Positions 8,171 through 17,365 of a stretch of DNA of 59,290 bases are shown piece after piece (position 1 is the first letter of the stretch; each line of letters opens with the position of its first letter). The notes under the pieces were generated by a model. The model ran no database searches, was not told the origin of the DNA, and saw nothing but the letters and a program-made list of their open reading frames with translations. This DNA comes from HGM11525 sp045649145 (lineage in GTDB: Bacteria; Bacillota; Clostridia; UBA1381), in NCBI GenBank assembly GCA_045649145.1, contig JAZRPK010000068.1, forward strand, positions 1 to 59,290. Reading direction: 5' to 3'. The translations under genes and the position numbers were made by a program.

Positions 8171-8276
8171 GACAAAATGGTAAGTTACTCAAAGTTTGAT
8201 TTTACGCAAATTGCCGTTTCGCACCGAGGGAGCCGTACGGGTTGTACTGCCCCGAGGGAGAAATGGTAAGTTGCGG
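8171..8276. repeat. Short repeated element between infB and rbfA
   Basis: The 124-bp gap contains two direct copies of AAATGGTAAGTT (8175-8186 and 8261-8272) and two of CCGAGGGAG (8224-8232 and 8252-8260), with a GTAC-N5-GTAC inverted unit between the latter. The segment is more GC-rich than other spacers here. It resembles a dispersed intergenic repeat, but I cannot test whether it occurs elsewhere in the genome. Confidence 0.4.
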
Positions 8277-8280
8277 GAAA

Positions 8281-10677
8281 TCAGCGTTCAATCTCCTGCA
8301 TTTCGTAGCACTCGATTACATCACCCTCTTTGACGTCGTTGAAGTTTTCGATAGTGATACCACACTCGAAGTTTTCAGAAACCTCTTTGGCATCATCCTT
8401 AAATCTCTTAAGACCGGCAAGTTTTCCTTCGAATACAACTATACCGTTTCTTACAACTCTAACCTCGGCATTTCTGGTAATCTTGCCGTCAGTAACATAT
8501 GAGCCTGCAATCGTACCTACGCCCGATACCTTAAAGGTCTGACGAACTTCTGCGTGACCTAAGAGCACTTCCTTAAATTCAGGGTCTAACATACCCTTCA
8601 TAGCAGCCTCTATTTCCTCAATTGCCTGATAAATTACACGGTAGAGTCTTATGTCAACCTCCTGACGCTCTGCCGCAGCAGATGCACCTGCGTCGGGACG
8701 TACGTTAAAGCCTACAATAATTGCGTTTGAAGCATTTGCGAGCATTACATCAGACTCGTTTACAGCACCTACACCGCAGTGGATTGCACGCACTCTTACC
8801 TCGTCATTTGAAAGCTTCTCCAAAGACTGCTTAACAGCCTCTACAGAGCCTTGAACGTCAGCCTTTACGATGACATTAAGCTCCTTCATATTACCCTCGT
8901 CAATCTGTGAGAAGAGGTTATCCAAGGACACCTTAACCGTCTGATTAAAGAGTGTTTCCTTCTGCTCATGACGTCTTGCCTCGGCAACGTCCTTGGCAAG
9001 CTTTTCGTCCTTGACAACGCTGAACTTATCACCGCCTGACGGTACCTCGGAAAGACCGAGAATTTCGACCGGTGTTGAAGGACCAGCTGTCTTAACACGT
9101 CTGCCCTTATCGTTTACCATCGCACGTACGTGTCCTACGGCAGTACCCGCAATTACGATATCGCCGACATTCAGCGTACCCTCCTGAACGAGCACAGTCG
9201 CAACAGGGCCTCTGCCCTTGTCTACCTGTGCCTCGATAACAGCACCCTTAGCAGGCTTGTTGGGGTTTGCTTTTAATTCCTTCATATCGGCAACCAAAAG
9301 CACCATCTCCAAAAGACCGTCGATGTTAATTCTCTGCTTTGCCGAAACCTCAACGCAAACGGTGTCACCGCCCCATTCCTCAGGAACAAGCTCATATTCT
9401 ACCAGCATCTGCTTAACACGCTCTGCGTTTGCGCCCTCTTTATCTATCTTATTTATAGCTACAACTATTGTAACACCTGCAGCTTTTGCGTGGTTAATAG
9501 CCTCGATTGTCTGCGGCATTATACCATCATCAGCAGCAACTACCAGAATTGCAACGTCTGTTACTTGTGCACCCCTTGCACGCATTGTAGTAAACGCCTC
9601 GTGTCCCGGTGTGTCAAGGAAGGTGATATCTCTGTCATTAAGACGAACACCGTATGCACCGATATGCTGCGTGATACCGCCTGCCTCACCTGATGCAACC
9701 GATGTGTCACGGATTGCGTCAAGAAGTGATGTTTTACCGTGGTCAACGTGTCCCATAACAACAACAACCGGCGGACGTGGCAATAAATCCTCAGGTTTAT
9801 CCTCTTCCTCCTGGAAAAGAATATCTTCCTTGGTAAGAATTATCTCCTTAGTTACCTCAATCTCAAAATCAGCAGCTATAAGCTGTGCCGTATCAAAATC
9901 AATCGCCTGATTAACAGTAGCCATTACGCCCAGCATCATAAGCTTTTTGATAATCTCGGCAGCGCCCTTGTTTATCTTCTGCGCAAACTCGCCTACTGTG
10001 ATAGTTTCGGGAATTTCGATTGATTTAGGCTCTTCCTTCTTCGGTTTTTCGGCGGGCTTGTTTTGCTTAACCGGTTGTTCCTTAACAGCGCCTCGGTCAC
10101 GGTTAGACTTTTTCTTACGCTTTGATCTGTCGTCATTTTTGTGCATATTGTCGCTGACCATATCCTCAAGACGCTCACGTGTTTCAATTGTTTCAAGCTC
10201 AACGGTAGATGTACGTGTATCGACATATCTTGACGTTTGCTCGGTCTTTATGATAAGATCCTCGTCGGACAGCTCCTCTGCAACTCTTACCGGCTCCTCC
10301 TTCTTTTTCTTAAGAGGTGCAGGCGGTGCTTTTTTCTCCGTAGCAGGCTTCTTTTCCTTCTTTTCAACAGCCTTTTCAGCCTTTTTCTCCTCGGCAGGCT
10401 TATCCGCTTTTTCGGTCTTTTTCTCCTCGACCTTTTCCTCTTTGGGTTTTTCCTCTTTCTTAGGCTTGGGCGCACGTTTCGGTTTTACAATCTGCTCATC
10501 GCCCATATCATACATATGTGTAAAAATATCGAATATTATACCAAGCTGTTCTTCATCAAGCTGTACCGAAGAATTCTTTATAATATGTCCCATCTTCGCA
10601 AGAGCTTCGATAATCTCTGTGCTTGTCAGTTTCAAATCCTTTGCAATTTCAGCTACCTTAGGTTGCAATATTGCCAT
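8281..10677 (-). CDS. infB: Translation initiation factor IF-2
   Basis: IF-2 is the GTPase that brings fMet-tRNA to the 30S subunit and promotes subunit joining. The order is an IF2_N domain (residues 1-55), a long Lys/Glu/Pro-rich linker (about 60-215), a second IF2_N-like domain (about 222-275), then the G domain with GHVDHGKT (309-316), DTPGHE and NKID, followed by the beta-barrel and the C-terminal fMet-binding domains. The 798-residue length is typical. The ATG at 10677 follows GGAAGGG closely after ylxQ, so the genes are co-transcribed. Confidence 0.98.
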   Translation of the reverse strand: MAILQPKVAEIAKDLKLTSTEIIEALAKMGHIIKNSSVQLDEEQLGIIFDIFTHMYDMGDEQIVKPKRAPKPKKEEKPKEEKVEEKKTEKADKPAEEKKAEKAVEKKEKKPATEKKAPPAPLKKKKEEPVRVAEELSDEDLIIKTEQTSRYVDTRTSTVELETIETRERLEDMVSDNMHKNDDRSKRKKKSNRDRGAVKEQPVKQNKPAEKPKKEEPKSIEIPETITVGEFAQKINKGAAEIIKKLMMLGVMATVNQAIDFDTAQLIAADFEIEVTKEIILTKEDILFQEEEDKPEDLLPRPPVVVVMGHVDHGKTSLLDAIRDTSVASGEAGGITQHIGAYGVRLNDRDITFLDTPGHEAFTTMRARGAQVTDVAILVVAADDGIMPQTIEAINHAKAAGVTIVVAINKIDKEGANAERVKQMLVEYELVPEEWGGDTVCVEVSAKQRINIDGLLEMVLLVADMKELKANPNKPAKGAVIEAQVDKGRGPVATVLVQEGTLNVGDIVIAGTAVGHVRAMVNDKGRRVKTAGPSTPVEILGLSEVPSGGDKFSVVKDEKLAKDVAEARRHEQKETLFNQTVKVSLDNLFSQIDEGNMKELNVIVKADVQGSVEAVKQSLEKLSNDEVRVRAIHCGVGAVNESDVMLANASNAIIVGFNVRPDAGASAAAERQEVDIRLYRVIYQAIEEIEAAMKGMLDPEFKEVLLGHAEVRQTFKVSGVGTIAGSYVTDGKITRNAEVRVVRNGIVVFEGKLAGLKRFKDDAKEVSENFECGITIENFNDVKEGDVIECYEMQEIER

Positions 10678-10679
10678 AA

Positions 10680-11000
10680 CTAACCCTTCCTTTCTTCGCT
10701 TACTGCGGTGATTTTTTCTTCAATCGCTCGGGCAAATCCCTCGTCATTTATCGAAATTACCGCCCGGAGTTCGAAGCCTAATGCCGCTCCTAATTCCGTT
10801 TTTGTAGCATATGTTATATATTTTGTTCCGTAGTGCTTGCAACAATCACAAATTGCCTTTAGTCCGTTATCGGAAATATCTGCGGCAATTATTACGAGCT
10901 TTGAAATACCGCGTCTTACTGCTTCTTCACAAGGCTCGCTGCCGCTTGACAAGCGACCTGCTTTCTTTGCAAGACCTATAAGTCCGAGTACTTTATCCAT
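10680..11000 (-). CDS. ylxQ: L7Ae-family ribosomal protein YlxQ
   Basis: This 106-residue L7Ae/L30e-fold protein (VLGLIGLAKKAGRLSSGSEPCEEAV) probably recognises kink-turns in RNA; YlxQ is a non-essential RNA-binding protein in Bacillus. The K-turn-binding segment LVIIAADISDN is present. It overlaps the RnpM gene by 8 bp and is followed 2 bp later by infB, the usual Firmicutes arrangement. Confidence 0.93.
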   Translation of the reverse strand: MDKVLGLIGLAKKAGRLSSGSEPCEEAVRRGISKLVIIAADISDNGLKAICDCCKHYGTKYITYATKTELGAALGFELRAVISINDEGFARAIEEKITAVSEERKG

Positions 11001-11250
11001 TTGAAAGCTCCTTTATGATTTCGTCATACACCTCGTCCGGCACATTCTGCCGAAGCTGTCTTGAAAGAGCTTTTTTCTTTTTCGCCAGAGCTACACAGTC
11101 TGCACTGCGGCAGATATATGTCCCTCTCGCCAGGGTGTTACCTTTTCGGTCAATGACTATCTGTGCGTCTTTTGCTATAATGCGTATAAGGTCCTTTTTA
11201 GCCGCTTTTTTTCGGCAGCCGATACACATTCTCTCCGGCAAGTAGGTCAT
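10993..11250 (-). CDS. rnpM: RNase P modulator RnpM (YlxR, DUF448)
   Basis: YlxR/RnpM is a small DUF448 protein reported to bind the RNase P RNA and modulate its activity. The signature RMCIGCRKKAAKKDLIRI and the RGTYICRSADC segment identify it. The start is uncertain: ATG 11250 has AAGGAG only 3 bp away, while an in-frame GTG at 11262 abuts AAGGAA, so neither spacing is ideal. I prefer the ATG, giving 85 residues. It sits between nusA and ylxQ as usual. Confidence 0.9.
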   Translation of the reverse strand: MTYLPERMCIGCRKKAAKKDLIRIIAKDAQIVIDRKGNTLARGTYICRSADCVALAKKKKALSRQLRQNVPDEVYDEIIKELSNG

Positions 11251-11289
11251 TTGCTCCTTCACTTCCTTTTATATGTTCTAAACAAAAAA

Positions 11290-12318
11290 TTATTCGGCAG
11301 AAATATCTATCTTCCAGCCTGTAAGTCTTGCTGCCAATCTTACATTCTGTCCTGATTTTCCGATTGCGAGCGAAAGCTGATTTTCCGGAACGGTTACCTT
11401 GGCTGATTTTTCGTCAAAGTCAACATCAACGCTCAATACTTTTGAGGGGCTAAGACTTGCTGCAATAAACTCTGCAGGATCCTCACTCCATTTTACTATG
11501 TCAATCTTCTCGTCCTTTAATTCATCACCGATTGCCTGAACTCTCGCACCCTTAGGTCCGATGCACGCACCCTGCGGGTCGATGTTCGGGTCCTCTGCCC
11601 AGACTGCAATCTTTGTTCTTGAGCCTGCTTCACGCGATACGCTCATAATCTCAACAATACCGTCTGCAATCTCAGGAACCTCACGGATAAAGAGTCTTTT
11701 TACCAGACCGGGATGAGTTCTTGAAAGCATAATCTGTGTTCCCTTTGTTCCGTTTCTGACATCGGATACGTAGCACTGAATCATTTGTCCGACCTCGTAT
11801 CTCTCATTAGACGGCTGCTCATTTACAGGAAGCATTGCCTCAAGCTTACCGATATCAACAAATACATTGCCCCTTTCGATACGGCTTATGCGTCCGCTTA
11901 CAATATCATTTGCCTTTTCGGTAAATTCGCTGTAAATAATACCTCTCTCAGCTTCTCTTAGTCTTTGTGTTACTACCTGTTTTGCTGTCATAGCGGCAAT
12001 TCTGCCGAAATCACGGGGTGTAACCTCGATGTTAACCACATCGCCGATGTCATAAACACCCTTGATTTTCTTGGCATCTTCTAAAAGGATTTCCTCCTGC
12101 GGGTCTACATAATCCTCCTCCGCTACAACTGTCTTTTGTGTGTAAACGTGAATAGCACCCGTTTCTCTGTCCATCTGTACATCTACATTCTGTGCCGAAT
12201 TAAAGTTTCTCTTGTATGCCGCAATCAATGCCGCCTCAAGTGCCTCAAGGATTGTATCCTTGTCAATCCCCTTTTCTTTGCACAGTTCTTCCAATGCTTT
12301 TAATAATTCTTCGTTCAT
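11290..12318 (-). CDS. nusA: Transcription termination/antitermination protein NusA
   Basis: NusA binds RNA polymerase and nascent RNA, enhancing pausing and termination and joining rRNA antitermination complexes. The N-terminal polymerase-binding domain (MNEELLKALEELCKEKG), an S1 domain (ISGRISRIERGNVFVDIG region) and two KH domains (GACIGPKGARVQAI and AIGKSGQNVRLA) are seen. With 342 residues it is the short Firmicutes form without the acidic repeats of E. coli NusA. ATG 12318 gives the family N-terminus, with AAAGGA 12 bp upstream, a long spacing. Confidence 0.97.
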   Translation of the reverse strand: MNEELLKALEELCKEKGIDKDTILEALEAALIAAYKRNFNSAQNVDVQMDRETGAIHVYTQKTVVAEEDYVDPQEEILLEDAKKIKGVYDIGDVVNIEVTPRDFGRIAAMTAKQVVTQRLREAERGIIYSEFTEKANDIVSGRISRIERGNVFVDIGKLEAMLPVNEQPSNERYEVGQMIQCYVSDVRNGTKGTQIMLSRTHPGLVKRLFIREVPEIADGIVEIMSVSREAGSRTKIAVWAEDPNIDPQGACIGPKGARVQAIGDELKDEKIDIVKWSEDPAEFIAASLSPSKVLSVDVDFDEKSAKVTVPENQLSLAIGKSGQNVRLAARLTGWKIDISAE

Positions 12319-12338
12319 TTTATTAATCATTCCTTTCG

Positions 12339-12797
12339 TCAAAACTTAAAACTCAATCTTATATATACTGCGTCCTTTTTAGGAATTTCCCAAACCTCGC
12401 CGCCGACATCAATCGACGCCACAGAGTCCTTATATCCCAAAAGGATACCGCTTATTTCCTTTTTGCCGTCTTTAGCCGCATAGAGCTTAACATCAACCTC
12501 ACGTCCAATATAGTGATTAAACTCACGCTCGGTTATAAGCTTTCTGTCTGCGCCGGGCGATGACACCTCCAGCACGTACGCATCTTCAATAGGGTCTATC
12601 TCGTCAATTCTGTCGGAAAATCTACGTGAGAAATTCTCGCAATCGTCAATTCCTACCCCGCCCTCTTTGTCGATGTAGAGTCTTAAATAATAATCTCCGC
12701 TCTCCTTCTTGTACTCTGCGTGAACAAGAAATACACCCTGCTCCTCAGCAATCACGTCGCCTATACTGTAGGCAAGCTCTTCAATTTTATTGGCCAT
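12339..12797 (-). CDS. rimP: Ribosome maturation factor RimP
   Basis: RimP assists 30S assembly. The protein (152 residues) shows the family segments ELRLYIDKEGGVGIDDCE-like and VLEVSSPGADRKL, followed by the C-terminal Sm-like barrel. It opens the nusA-infB operon, has GGAGG 7 bp before its ATG, and ends 20 bp before nusA. Confidence 0.95.
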   Translation of the reverse strand: MANKIEELAYSIGDVIAEEQGVFLVHAEYKKESGDYYLRLYIDKEGGVGIDDCENFSRRFSDRIDEIDPIEDAYVLEVSSPGADRKLITEREFNHYIGREVDVKLYAAKDGKKEISGILLGYKDSVASIDVGGEVWEIPKKDAVYIRLSFKF

Positions 12798-12825
12798 ATA
12801 TCCGCCTCCATTTCCTCAAATGAAA

Positions 12826-12910
12826 GAGTGGACCTTTTCGAAAAGTCCACTCATAAGCTAATACATTATGAAACTATTGGTATTATACCACATCTGTCAA
12901 TAAAATGCAA
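12826..12910 (-). promoter_or_regulatory. rimP operon promoter and leader hairpin
   Basis: The promoter is TTGCAT (12910-12905), a 17-bp spacer and an extended -10 (TGG, TATAAT at 12887-12882). The leader then contains a strong hairpin, GAGTGGAC pairing with GTCCACTC around 12826-12852, about 30 nt before the rimP start. No U-run follows it, so it is not an obvious terminator; it may be a processing or regulatory stem. Confidence 0.65.
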
Positions 12911-12929
12911 GTGTTTTTTAGAAATTCAA

Positions 12930-13994
12930 TCAGATTTTCTGTGTCCAGCCGAATTCATCGGGCAATCTGCCCCATTGAATTCCTGTAAGTGTGTCATAGA
13001 GCATCTGTGAAATTTCGCCTATTTCGCCGTTATTTATAGGCATTACCAAATCGCCGTACTTAAGCTCGCCCATCGGTGAGATAACGGCAGCCGTACCTGT
13101 TCCCCACGCCTCCTCGAGCTTTCCTGACTTGAACGCGTCAACAAGCTCATCTATAGAAATTCTGCGTTCGGATACCTTGTAACCCTTATTCTTCAAAAGT
13201 TCAATAATTGACATTCTGGTAATACCGCCCAAAATTGAACCGACAAGTGCAGGAGTTACAATCTCGCCGTCAATCTTGAAAAATACGTTCATTGCACCGA
13301 CTTCCTCGATGTACTTTCTTTCCACACCGTCAAGCCACAAGGTCTGGATATAACCCTGCTTTTCAGCCTCCTCCTGACCTTTTAGTGATATAGCATAGTT
13401 TGCGCCCGCCTTGGTAAAGCCTGTACCGCCTATTACCGCACGCACATACTTCTGCTCAACAAAGATTTTAACAGGTGCAAGGCCGTTGGGGTAATATGCA
13501 CCGACAGGTGAGAGTATAATTGCAAATGTAAGATGCTTTGCAGGGTGAACGCCGACGTGTGCATCAGTTGCAAAGATAAAAGGTCTTATATAAAGTGATG
13601 TTCCCTCTTTGGACGGAACCCAGTCCTCGTCAACCTTAACGAGTGCCTTAATAGCCTCTATCGCAAACTCCTCATCGATTTTGGGAATGCAAAGTCTGTC
13701 GCATGAGAGGTTCATTCTTTCCATATTCTTTTCAGGACGGAAAAGCTGAATAGAGCCGTCAGCAGTACGATAAGCCTTAAGTCCCTCAAAAATTTCCTGA
13801 GCATAGTGGAGTACCATAGACGCAGGGTCAAGCTCAAAAGGAGCGTATGGTACAATTCTGGCATCATGCCAGCCCTCGCCCTCATCATAGTTCATAATGA
13901 ACATATGGTCTGTATAGTAAATTCCGAATCCAAGCTTGCTCTCGTCAAGAGGCTTTTGTTTCGGAGTAGTTGTTCTTGTAATTTTAATTTCCAT
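12930..13994 (-). CDS. ilvE: Branched-chain amino acid aminotransferase
   Basis: This fold-type IV PLP enzyme interconverts leucine, isoleucine and valine with their keto acids. The family landmarks MVLHYAQEIFEGLKAYR, GTGFTKAGANYA (with the PLP lysine), GVERKYIEEVGAMN and EAWGTGTAAVISP are present. The 354-residue length is typical of the longer bacterial type. It is transcribed alone from its own promoter. Together with ilvB, ilvN and ilvC 3.5 kb away it covers most of valine and isoleucine synthesis; ilvD and the leu genes are not in the window. Confidence 0.96.
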   Translation of the reverse strand: MEIKITRTTTPKQKPLDESKLGFGIYYTDHMFIMNYDEGEGWHDARIVPYAPFELDPASMVLHYAQEIFEGLKAYRTADGSIQLFRPEKNMERMNLSCDRLCIPKIDEEFAIEAIKALVKVDEDWVPSKEGTSLYIRPFIFATDAHVGVHPAKHLTFAIILSPVGAYYPNGLAPVKIFVEQKYVRAVIGGTGFTKAGANYAISLKGQEEAEKQGYIQTLWLDGVERKYIEEVGAMNVFFKIDGEIVTPALVGSILGGITRMSIIELLKNKGYKVSERRISIDELVDAFKSGKLEEAWGTGTAAVISPMGELKYGDLVMPINNGEIGEISQMLYDTLTGIQWGRLPDEFGWTQKI

Positions 13995-14034
13995 TTTCCT
14001 ACTTACTTCCTTCCGTAATTCAAATTTATTCTAT

Positions 14035-14063
14035 ATTATATTCCTTTTTTTTCGAGTTGTAAA
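14035..14063 (-). promoter_or_regulatory. ilvE promoter
   Basis: TTTACA (14063-14058), a 17-bp spacer and TATAAT (14040-14035) lie 40 bp before the ilvE start. Confidence 0.55.
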
Positions 14064-14123
14064 TAGTAAAATAACAAAAACCAGCAAATAGTTGGTAAAG
14101 CTTTTAACTTTATAGCATAGATA

Positions 14124-14149
14124 TGCTCCGAAAGATATCCTTCGGAGCA
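14124..14149. terminator. Hairpin after the 14.2-kb secreted-protein gene
   Basis: TGCTCCGAA pairs with TTCGGAGCA across an 8-nt loop, just downstream of the minus-strand gene that ends at 14166. No clear U-run follows on either strand, so termination here is only a weak inference. Confidence 0.4.
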
Positions 14150-14165
14150 CATTAACATTGATATA

Positions 14166-16052
14166 TTAATCTATTTCCAACGATTTAATGATAGTTTCTA
14201 CTTCATTAATATTATATGGTGAATATGCAATTTCGTTGTACTGTATAGTAAAGACAATCATCTTATCATCTTTTAATCCAGCAAGCTGACGAAGATATAC
14301 TCTGTTGCCTTCATCATCCGATTGAAGTATCAACAACTCAGCATAATTTGTACCGCCAATCGTTGTAATGCTTGTAGATTTAATTATTTCACATTTGGTA
14401 TCTTTTCTTGCTGTACTTTCCATATCAAGCACAACCTGTTTAACCTCACCAAAGTTTGTTCCTCTAGCTGCTATTGTCTGAAACATTAGCATTGTACCAT
14501 TGATAATGCTACCTGCAACGACGCCGTCACTGGCAGTTGATAATTCCTCATAGCTATTTGGCAATTTTATGTTCCAACCAGCACCCTTTGCCGTATATGA
14601 ACCTTCTCTGTCAGGGTCATTACGCATCAAAATGCCTATTTCTCCCGCATCCAATTCTTCAGCCTTTATACTATTAATGACTTTATCAATTTCCTCATCA
14701 GCCGTACTGCTCGGTATTTTTACGGATACGCTTACATTATATACATACTCGCCAACTTCAAAGAAAACATCCCTGTCACGCTGAGAAATTTTATTGTAAT
14801 TTATATCAAACGTATATTCATATGACTCAAAATTCTTGTATTTTGATTGAGTTACCCCATTACAGAATGTAACAACCTCAGGATTAAAACCATTTTTGTT
14901 GTTTAAGTAATCCATCTGTGCCAATTCTTTTGCGCCCACAACAGCACTCTTGGAATAGATGGCACAATTTATCGTTGTATTATTCTCCTCATCTAATGCA
15001 CTGAATTCAAACTCATTCTCAACATTTTCATAGCTTGAAAGGTAATGGTTGGCAGGTATTTCTATCGAAAATTTCATCGTCTCCGACTTAAAAGTACGCA
15101 CCCCATCCTTTACCTCTGACAGGTCATATGTATCTTCTGAGTCAAAGTCACAAGAAAAACTCCTCAGCAGTTCTTTTCCTTTACCACAAGAATCTGCATT
15201 AGTATTGTCAAAAATACCGATTATAGAAAAGATATATTCATCAGTAACACATTCCCAATAATCCAAAAATTCCTCTTTATCTTTTGCTTGAAAATGCATT
15301 ACCTTCTTTTTGTCATTAGAAACATTTTTGTCCGCTGTTACCAATGTCACTCCACTGAGGCTATTTTTATATTCTACAAACTCTTTTTCAAAATCATATT
15401 CATCGTATGCAGGAAAAATAGATACATTTATAGTATTTTCACCATCAAATGCAAACTCCGTTTCCATTCCGTCAAAGCTTCTGTAGGTCATACTCATATC
15501 ACTGCTATTATTCATAGACCATCCGTAATAGCTGTCTCCGATTTTTTCAGCCCCTGTGTTTCCTGTAACTATACTTTGTTCCGTGTCAACAGCTTTTTTG
15601 GTAACAGTGATCCTCTTTGTCACATTATCCCAACCCACAACTGCACCAAAGGTCTCGGATATAAACCTGAGCGGAACCATTGTATATCCGCCCTCTGTCA
15701 ATTCAGGCGGCGAAAGAAGCCGCTCCGCTTTACCATTTACGTCAGCAAGCGGATTTCCAATCTGCAAAACAATCTCAACATTGGGATATGACAAATTTAC
15801 TGTTTTTGTCTCTTTCACCCAAGTAACCACTGCGCCAAAAGCTTCCGTAATAACTCTAAGAGGTACTAATGTTACTCCCTCTCCTACAACGTACGGACGT
15901 TCCACCTGCACTTCCGTACCGTTAATAATCAAAACATCATCGCCAACATTAAAACCGATTTCTACCGTGGCATTATCAGCCAGAACGGGAGTTGATGCCA
16001 TCATTATTGCTATTGCCAAAACCAAACTTATACTGCGGATAATATTTCTCAT
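14166..16052 (-). CDS. Secreted protein with two copper-amine-oxidase-type N domains
   Basis: The protein begins with a signal peptide (hydrophobic residues 8-20, likely cleavage after VLA near residue 25). Two tandem stalk-type domains related to the copper amine oxidase N-terminal domain (PF07833) follow, ending in VPLRVITEAFGAVVTW (about 63-78) and VPLRFISETFGAVVGW (about 125-140). The remaining 470 residues carry no motif I recognise; repeated beta-rich segments with short Glu/Asp-rich stretches suggest ligand-binding or wall-associated modules. GGAG precedes the ATG. It is 19 bp downstream of the HtrA-like gene, which shares the same domain, so they probably form an operon and act together outside the cell. 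Exact function unknown. Confidence 0.78.
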   Translation of the reverse strand: MRNIIRSISLVLAIAIMMASTPVLADNATVEIGFNVGDDVLIINGTEVQVERPYVVGEGVTLVPLRVITEAFGAVVTWVKETKTVNLSYPNVEIVLQIGNPLADVNGKAERLLSPPELTEGGYTMVPLRFISETFGAVVGWDNVTKRITVTKKAVDTEQSIVTGNTGAEKIGDSYYGWSMNNSSDMSMTYRSFDGMETEFAFDGENTINVSIFPAYDEYDFEKEFVEYKNSLSGVTLVTADKNVSNDKKKVMHFQAKDKEEFLDYWECVTDEYIFSIIGIFDNTNADSCGKGKELLRSFSCDFDSEDTYDLSEVKDGVRTFKSETMKFSIEIPANHYLSSYENVENEFEFSALDEENNTTINCAIYSKSAVVGAKELAQMDYLNNKNGFNPEVVTFCNGVTQSKYKNFESYEYTFDINYNKISQRDRDVFFEVGEYVYNVSVSVKIPSSTADEEIDKVINSIKAEELDAGEIGILMRNDPDREGSYTAKGAGWNIKLPNSYEELSTASDGVVAGSIINGTMLMFQTIAARGTNFGEVKQVVLDMESTARKDTKCEIIKSTSITTIGGTNYAELLILQSDDEGNRVYLRQLAGLKDDKMIVFTIQYNEIAYSPYNINEVETIIKSLEID

Positions 16053-16071
16053 ATTGTCTACTCCTTTTGAA

Positions 16072-17184
16072 TTATATTGTAATGTCTATTTGATATTCTG
16101 CCCCATCACGCACATAAGTGATATTAAGCGATGAACCGTTGTATGTGTCCTTTATCATCTCATTCCAATCCGTAATACTATGAATTTCTCTCCCGTTGAC
16201 TGTTTTTATAACATCTCCGTCAAGAATTATCGGGTTAGATGATGATTTTACAGTAACACCTTTTTGTGTAGGAAGTCCTATTCTTGCCTCCCAACTTTGT
16301 TCTAACTTAAAATCAAGAAGAGGTCTAAGAATTTTTCCATATTTTTCAAAGTGTGATATTACGTGTTTTACAGTGTCAACAGGAATCGCAAAACCCATAT
16401 TGTCAATACCCACACTTGAGTATTTACTTGTATTTATACCGATAAGTTCCCCTTTAATGTTAAGTAACGGACCGCCTGAATTTCCGGGGTTTATAGAAGC
16501 ATCTGTCTGCAAAAGTTTGTAGTGCGAGTCATTTAATGATACATCTACTCCACTTATAATCCCCTTAGTAACGGAATTCCTCATAGAAAGAGAAATAGGC
16601 GTCCCTATAGCTATTGCTGTCTTACCCGAAACTAGCGAGTTCGAATCTGCCATGGTAATAGGTATTAGTCCAATTCTTTCCGTCTTGACTACAGCAAGGT
16701 CTGCCTTTTCATCAGAATAAAGAACCTTTCCAGGCAATACTTCTCCATTTGCAAAGACAACAGTAAGATTCTTTATATTCTCTACAACATGTGCATTTGT
16801 GACTATATAACCATTACTTTTATAAATTACACCTGAACCGTGCATTGTAGGGTTATTGTATTGCGCAGACATATCCGAACCATTATAATTACCTATAATA
16901 GTCACAACGCTTGGGCTTACGTCCTCAACCACCTTAGCCACAGCGTCATCCTCGGAAAACGTAATATAAGCACTTTTCGAAACATTGTCCCATTCAACGT
17001 TTGCACCTAGTGCTTCACTGACTGCACGAAGCGGTACATACGTACTATCATTTATCAACACTGTATCTTGCATCATTCGCATACCATTCACATATACTCT
17101 CACCGATGCTTCAGCCGTTGTTGCCATAAAGGATATAAACACACATAAAAGTGCAATTCTTCTAATAAATTTTATGTCGAACAT
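16072..17184 (-). CDS. HtrA-like serine protease with an N-terminal stalk domain
   Basis: A signal sequence or anchor (residues 8-26) is followed by a copper-amine-oxidase-type N domain (about 28-77, with VPLRAVSEALGANVEW), a trypsin-like protease domain and a reduced PDZ-like C-terminus (about 290-370). The catalytic triad is complete: His132 in TNAHVV, Asp162 in ADLAVV and Ser236 in GNSGGPL. HtrA proteases degrade or survey misfolded exported proteins. Placing the stalk domain in front of the protease is unusual for DegP/HtrA. The ATG at 17184 directly abuts AAGGGG, so initiation may be weak or the start misplaced, though a later start would cut the signal peptide. Confidence 0.85.
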   Translation of the reverse strand: MFDIKFIRRIALLCVFISFMATTAEASVRVYVNGMRMMQDTVLINDSTYVPLRAVSEALGANVEWDNVSKSAYITFSEDDAVAKVVEDVSPSVVTIIGNYNGSDMSAQYNNPTMHGSGVIYKSNGYIVTNAHVVENIKNLTVVFANGEVLPGKVLYSDEKADLAVVKTERIGLIPITMADSNSLVSGKTAIAIGTPISLSMRNSVTKGIISGVDVSLNDSHYKLLQTDASINPGNSGGPLLNIKGELIGINTSKYSSVGIDNMGFAIPVDTVKHVISHFEKYGKILRPLLDFKLEQSWEARIGLPTQKGVTVKSSSNPIILDGDVIKTVNGREIHSITDWNEMIKDTYNGSSLNITYVRDGAEYQIDITI

Positions 17185-17237
17185 CCCCTTACTACGATAT
17201 AAATCAAATAATATTTATCCAACATTTACGCAACTAA

Positions 17238-17266
17238 ACTATATCATATTTAACATTATTTGTCAA
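17238..17266 (-). promoter_or_regulatory. Promoter of the HtrA-like operon
   Basis: TTGACA (17266-17261), a 17-bp spacer and TATAGT (17243-17238) lie about 50 bp before the protease start. Confidence 0.65.
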
Positions 17267-17365
17267 CATTAAGCCAACTTGCAGAAAATTTAACTAAAAA
17301 TTTGTGGATATTGGGCGAAAAGATGTCAAAATGCAAGAAATTTGCACTTTCTAACGATTGTTCTC

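Noticed and set aside
10287..10475. Arg/Lys-rich antisense frame within infB
   Set aside because: It arises from the Lys/Glu-rich IF-2 linker read in another frame.
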